Below, piece by piece: positions 60,231 to 64,000 of a DNA stretch of 64,000 nucleotides. A program made the translations under genes and the position numbers. Numbering within the stretch: the first letter of the stretch is position 1; each line of letters begins with the position of its first letter. This stretch comes from Candidatus Melainabacteria bacterium (GTDB lineage Bacteria; Cyanobacteriota; Vampirovibrionia; Obscuribacterales; Obscuribacteraceae): positions 481,244 through 545,243 of the forward strand of contig RXJR01000009.1 of assembly GCA_003963305.1 (NCBI GenBank), in the 5' to 3' direction. Under the pieces are notes generated by a model that was given only the letters and a program-made list of their open reading frames with translations, was not told where the DNA came from and made no database searches.

Positions 60231-61883
60231 CTACGTATTGCCCTCTCCAATCTGAAACTTTCTTCTTGCACTCGATGACTTTGCTGCTTCCGTTTCCAAT
60301 TTGCTGCCATTGAGGATCTCGAATAGAGGCCCCATAACCGCCACGGAGGCGTTGCCGTTATTGAAGATTTTTGCACTTACAAATGACTTATCTGTTGCTA
60401 AGTTCCCTGTTCTGTCGAGATAGTGCCACACTCCTTTTTGTTGTACGAGACCATATTCGTTAGAAAAGCGAATTGCGTAGTCATACTGTGGTCGAATTGC
60501 GATTTCACCTTTGCTGTTAATGTATCCGCACTTATCCCCGATGATTACCGCGCCCATGCCGTCATAAAGCCATGGTTGAGTATGGTCTGCTATTGCCCCA
60601 TCAATTTTGGTCGGTAACAGTTTGCCCCTGGAATCGAAGAGTCTCCAGTTTTGCTCATAATCAAGGGCTGCTATGACGTCATCGTACATAGTGATTAATT
60701 TGTATTTCGGCTCGAGCAGGTAGTTGCCGTGAGAATCAACCATTCCGCAATTGCCCTTCTCAGTCACAGTTGCATAACCGCGGTTGTACGTAGAAATCGA
60801 TTCATACTTCGGAGGTATGAGCGTTTTTCCTGTTTGATCAAGCAGTCCGCATCGACCGTTTAGCCATACTTGCAAAAAGTCAGGATCGTATTCTCTTTCT
60901 TTGGTTGGCTGCAATGGATCTTCTGCAATTTTTTCGATTCTTTCGTATTTTGGTGGCACTACGTAGTTTCCTGCGGCGTCAACCATACCAACAAAACCGT
61001 TCTCGTCTTTAATACTGAACAAGTTTCCAATCCGCGCAGGAGCGCCGTGACCGGTGCTTTTTCGAATAACTTTGCCATTTTTGTCAATCAGAGCACCAAA
61101 ATCGTTAATCACCACTGGTGCGACGCCGTCTTGGAAGTTCCCGGCATAGGTGTAGATTGGAGCTAGTATCGTCTGTCCTTTTTTGTCGATGTATCCCCAA
61201 TGGTCAGAGTTTGTTTTTGAATCTGATTGGGAAATCTTGAACTTAACTGCTGCCAGACCGTCCTTAAAGCTGCTCACCTGTATGTAATTTCGAGGCACAA
61301 CTAGAGTTCCCGTTTCGTCGGCAAATCCTATGAGGCTAATGTTGTCTTCCCAGGTTGACGATCGTACCGCACGCAATCCCTCAGAAGCCGGACCGTCATC
61401 AATATAGTCCAGGTTATCCTGTAGCTTGTTCTGTTTACTATTGGCCGTAAATTGCATGCTCGAATTGAGTTTGCCGGACTTCTCAAAAAGACTGCTCAAA
61501 TCAGTAAAAGATAGACCAAAAACTGCTAGAGACAGAGCGATGCAGGCTCCTATAATGGCGCGATGGCGATTCAGACCAGGGGTCACGGGGCCGGTCGGGC
61601 CGTTTGATTTTTTTTCTGGGATCAATTCGACTTTACGTGTCACTGAATCTGTGACGGGATTGGCCTTCCCTGCTGGAGCGACTTCGCCTGAGAGCGGGGA
61701 TCCGGAAGAGGTCGAGAATGCGCCAGGTCCGGTTCCAGGTCCAGGTGCAGGTGCATCTTCAACGACCCCAGATTGGCATTCACCTTGTGATTCAGAAGCT
61801 TGCTCTGAAGCGATAAGACGTTTTGTTGATTCGCCGTGTACAACCAATTCCGGTTGCTCAACCTTTTCGCGAAACTCGGTCAT
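60231..61883 (-). CDS. Membrane-anchored WG-repeat protein
   Basis: A 550-residue protein. The Pro/Gly/Glu-rich cytoplasmic N-terminus (1-105) is followed by one transmembrane helix (AIIGACIALSLAVFGLSF, about 110-127) and about eight WG-type repeats (WGYIDKKGQTILAPIY, CGLLDQTGKTLIPPKY, CGMVDSHGNYLLEPKY, CGYINSKGEIAIRPQY). WG repeats form beta-rich extracytoplasmic receptor-like domains in such bacteria. It is the first gene of an operon with two kinases and may be their sensor or substrate. Confidence 0.88.
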   Translation of the reverse strand: MTEFREKVEQPELVVHGESTKRLIASEQASESQGECQSGVVEDAPAPGPGTGPGAFSTSSGSPLSGEVAPAGKANPVTDSVTRKVELIPEKKSNGPTGPVTPGLNRHRAIIGACIALSLAVFGLSFTDLSSLFEKSGKLNSSMQFTANSKQNKLQDNLDYIDDGPASEGLRAVRSSTWEDNISLIGFADETGTLVVPRNYIQVSSFKDGLAAVKFKISQSDSKTNSDHWGYIDKKGQTILAPIYTYAGNFQDGVAPVVINDFGALIDKNGKVIRKSTGHGAPARIGNLFSIKDENGFVGMVDAAGNYVVPPKYERIEKIAEDPLQPTKEREYDPDFLQVWLNGRCGLLDQTGKTLIPPKYESISTYNRGYATVTEKGNCGMVDSHGNYLLEPKYKLITMYDDVIAALDYEQNWRLFDSRGKLLPTKIDGAIADHTQPWLYDGMGAVIIGDKCGYINSKGEIAIRPQYDYAIRFSNEYGLVQQKGVWHYLDRTGNLATDKSFVSAKIFNNGNASVAVMGPLFEILNGSKLETEAAKSSSARRKFQIGEGNT

Positions 61884-61991
61884 TGTTCTTCAGCGCCTCG
61901 GCGGTTCGACAGTGCTTTATTCCCGATTCGGATGATCGCCAATCCGTATTAAACAGCACTGGAACGCGTTGAGCTTGCGGCCTAAAGCTAT

Positions 61992-62029
61992 AGCAAAAAA
62001 GATCAGTGAATTTACTGATCTTTTTTGCT
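61992..62029. terminator. Strong bidirectional terminator
   Basis: A perfect 16-bp stem (AGCAAAAAAGATCAGT / ACTGATCTTTTTTGCT) with six-base loop, U-runs on both strands. It separates the 62068 gene from the WG/kinase operon. Confidence 0.9.
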
Positions 62030-62067
62030 GGAAGGTTCTGTAGTGTGGGTTCGAACGCTGTACCCGT

Positions 62068-62487
62068 CTAGGCTGACTCGCGTTCCTGGCGCCGCATTTC
62101 TTTGCGCCAGATAGTGAATGAATCGACGATTTTTTTGCCATTACTGTCGATAGCGGGACCGATTAAGGCTCCATCGAGTCGATGCAGGAAATCGTTTTCG
62201 AAGCGGCTGAGAACTTGTGAGAAGCTCTGGTTGCTCAGGACTGAATCCACAGGAGCCCACTTCGTTTCGTCAGCAAAGACTTCATTAATCGCCCTGGCGC
62301 GCTTTTCTCGGAATTCACTAACTTGAGCAGCATCTTCCAGGTTGAATGAATGACCAACAAAGAAGTAGTTTGGCCCCGGGTATGCGTTCTCTTTCTTGTA
62401 ATGGGTAAAATCTGGCTGCGGTAGGCGAGCACGGCGTCTCTCAACTGGTCTCTGGTCGTTAGATTGGCTCGTTGCGTTCTCGGACAT
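62068..62487 (-). CDS. Host protein, unknown function
   Basis: A 139-residue soluble protein; ATG 62487 follows AGGTAGGAAGG, better than the ATG at 62592. The N-terminal 40 residues are polar and Arg/Pro-rich, the rest helical with EKRARAINEVFADETKW. No family recognised. Confidence 0.6.
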   Translation of the reverse strand: MSENATSQSNDQRPVERRRARLPQPDFTHYKKENAYPGPNYFFVGHSFNLEDAAQVSEFREKRARAINEVFADETKWAPVDSVLSNQSFSQVLSRFENDFLHRLDGALIGPAIDSNGKKIVDSFTIWRKEMRRQERESA

Positions 62488-62656
62488 CCTTCCTACCTCA
62501 GGGTCTGTCGTAAAACCGAAATTGTATGCGAACATGGTTAAGTTTGCATTTAACAGAGATAAGATGCGGTTCTTGTGGACATGCAAGGGCATATCCTGGA
62601 CCGGCGTGATTTTGCTGACCCGACTGTCTTATACTGGTTGACTGCTTTTCAGACAG

Positions 62657-63637
62657 GTGTTTTTGGAAATTCTTGACTCTTTAGCCGCAGCCGTCGGAAA
62701 TACGCCCATGATTCGCCTGGACAGAATCAATCGGGTCAAATGCCACGACTTGCTCGCCAAGTGTGAATTCATGAATCCAGGCGGGTCTGTTAAGGATCGA
62801 ATCGCCTTTTACATGGTCGAGGAGGCTAAAAAGGATGGCACTCTGAAGCCTGGTCAGCTAATCGTCGAAGCGACTGGCGGAAATACAGGCATCGGATTGG
62901 CACTTGTTGCAAAACTGACCGGGCATAAGCTGGTCACGGTTATGAGCGAGAAGGTAGGGCGCGACAAGGTGCATCTGATGCAAGTGTTGGGTGCAGAAAC
63001 GATCGTTGTACCTGGCGGAAAGCTGATTGATGATCCAGACCACTTCATTAATCAAGGCAAGAGAATAGCGCAAGAAAGAGATGGCTGGTATGTCAGTCAG
63101 TTCGACAATAAGCACAATCTGGAGGCTCATTACAGGTTTACTGGGCCCGAGATCTGGCAACAAACAGAGGGCAGAGTCGATGTTCTCGTTGCTGGTATTG
63201 GTACTGGTGGCACCATCTGCGGCGCTGGACGCTTCCTCAAGGAGAAAAAGCCTTCGGTAAAGCTTGTTCTTGCGGACCCTGAGGGCAGTATGCTTGCCGA
63301 TTGGCTCAATAAGACTGAGCCGCATCCGAATTCCTACCTTGTGGAAGGAATTGGAGGGGATTTCATTGCCGGCAACGTCAATATGGAGATGATTGATGCG
63401 GCAATCCATATCGATGATAAGACGTCCATAGAGACGGCATACGAATTGCTGGACAAAGAAGGAATGTTTGTGGGCAGTTCGAGTGGATGCGTGCTGGCTG
63501 CCGCCATGCGATATGGTGAACTGAATACGGAAAAGCCGCTCACCATAGTAGCTGTTCTCCCCGACACTGGACGCCTTTATATGGAAACGATATATAGCAG
63601 TGCCTGGTTGGAATCGCGCTTGATAAGCTCGAAATGA
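62657..63637 (+). CDS. Cystathionine beta-synthase/cysteine synthase family enzyme
   Basis: A 326-residue PLP enzyme. The PLP-lysine block NPGGSVKDRIA (about 42-52), substrate loop EATGGNTGIG, phosphate-binding GIGTGGTICG and GSSSG are all present. DPEGS and VEGIGGDFI resemble cystathionine beta-synthase more than CysK, but the C-terminal CBS domains are missing. It makes cystathionine or cysteine from serine-type substrates. The start is GTG 62657 or TTG 62663. It is alone in its transcription unit, with palindromes after its stop. Confidence 0.88.
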   Translation: MFLEILDSLAAAVGNTPMIRLDRINRVKCHDLLAKCEFMNPGGSVKDRIAFYMVEEAKKDGTLKPGQLIVEATGGNTGIGLALVAKLTGHKLVTVMSEKVGRDKVHLMQVLGAETIVVPGGKLIDDPDHFINQGKRIAQERDGWYVSQFDNKHNLEAHYRFTGPEIWQQTEGRVDVLVAGIGTGGTICGAGRFLKEKKPSVKLVLADPEGSMLADWLNKTEPHPNSYLVEGIGGDFIAGNVNMEMIDAAIHIDDKTSIETAYELLDKEGMFVGSSSGCVLAAAMRYGELNTEKPLTIVAVLPDTGRLYMETIYSSAWLESRLISSK

Positions 63638-63677
63638 GCCTGCACTCTCCAAAGCGAGGGTTTTGGACTCGATTTTT

Positions 63678-63730
63678 TTCCGATATCGGAAGAAATTTTG
63701 GCTTGAATTTTTTCCGATATCGGAAAAAAT
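63678..63730. repeat. Two CCGATATCGG palindromes after the PLP enzyme
   Basis: TTCCGATATCGGAA at 63678-63691 and a 24-bp perfect palindrome (A, T6, CCGATATCGG, A6, T) at 63707-63730, centres 34 bp apart. They may be terminators with self-complementary stems or dimeric operator sites. Beyond them, 63731-64000 shows no supported gene. Confidence 0.85.
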
Positions 63731-64000
63731 CAAAGCTGTCGATATACAGAAAGTACTATGTCGGATATGCGTTTTCAGAATTGATTATGACACCACTAGG
63801 CCGAGCGCTTGTCATGCTTTTGGTATGGCTAAACGACGCATGATAAGCCGATTCTGTTATGACGAAAATTCATTTCTTAAATACACAATGGGGTACTGGA
63901 AGATAGTTTTGAGAGCGCTATACTAATTACATAACCGGTGAGCAATGACTTAAATGTTCAATGCTTTGAGCCGAGGGGCAATGCGGAAACGACAGGTCGG

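Noticed and set aside
63634..63926. Two overlapping short ORFs after the PLP enzyme
   Set aside because: Their sequence is dominated by translation of the palindromes (FFSDIGR, FFRYRKK), and the starts have no ribosome sites.
1..64000. CRISPR array
   Set aside because: The Cas4-like nuclease prompted a check, but no array of equally spaced repeats with spacers is present, and the nuclease fits a phage recombination module.

Overview
The window is a bacterial chromosome segment carrying two integrative elements side by side, followed by host genes. The host is probably a Gram-negative-like bacterium of the Vampirovibrionia/Obscuribacterales (Melainabacteria) kind. This rests on the WG-repeat protein, the two membrane-anchored Ser/Thr kinases with HRDxTPDN catalytic loops, and the gene style of the right end. 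It is inference from family resemblance, not a search.

1 to about 39.8 kb: a siphovirus-type prophage whose left end lies outside the window. Positions 1-10.2 kb (+ strand) hold a tightly overlapping early operon: TOPRIM/D5-type primase-helicase, ribbon-helix-helix protein, Cas4/RecB-like nuclease, probable single-strand annealing protein, SMC/Rad50-like ATPase, several small Cys-rich proteins, a MazG-like protein, and two neighbours sharing a C-terminal peptide. It converges at 10.2-10.68 kb on the late operon (- strand), with terminators and a tRNA-like fold between them. In transcription order (37.0 down to 10.7 kb) the late operon encodes small membrane proteins, HNH nuclease with a possible cos stretch, small proteins, tail fibre, TerS, TerL, portal, HK97 prohead protease, major capsid protein, head-tail connectors, tail tube, G/GT chaperones with a clear -1 frameshift site, tape measure, lambda M/L/J-like tail tip proteins, holin candidate and endolysin. 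At 37.18-37.47 kb lies a large nested dyad with helically phased repeats. A tyrosine integrase (38.4-39.6 kb) ends the prophage at a 43-bp tRNA-Arg(TCG) 3'-end fragment (39751-39793).

39.8 to 48.96 kb: a second element of about 9.2 kb, bounded on the right by an identical 43-bp tRNA fragment (48921-48963). It carries a MobC-like protein, a relaxase, an exported protein, a large exported beta-helix protein with an HExxH metallopeptidase-like domain, and its own integrase. It looks like an integrative mobilizable element in tandem with the prophage at the same tRNA gene. A 13-base match to the end of Illumina adapters at 40243 means the left part of this element should be checked for misassembly.

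49 to 64 kb: host genes. These include an Ivy-type lysozyme inhibitor, a 2OG-Fe(II) oxygenase-like protein, an overlapping pair of a PRPP-synthetase-like and a nicotinamide phosphoribosyltransferase-like gene (NAD salvage, possibly the NARP1 type), a coupled WG-repeat/kinase/kinase operon, and a cystathionine beta-synthase-like enzyme followed by paired perfect palindromes.
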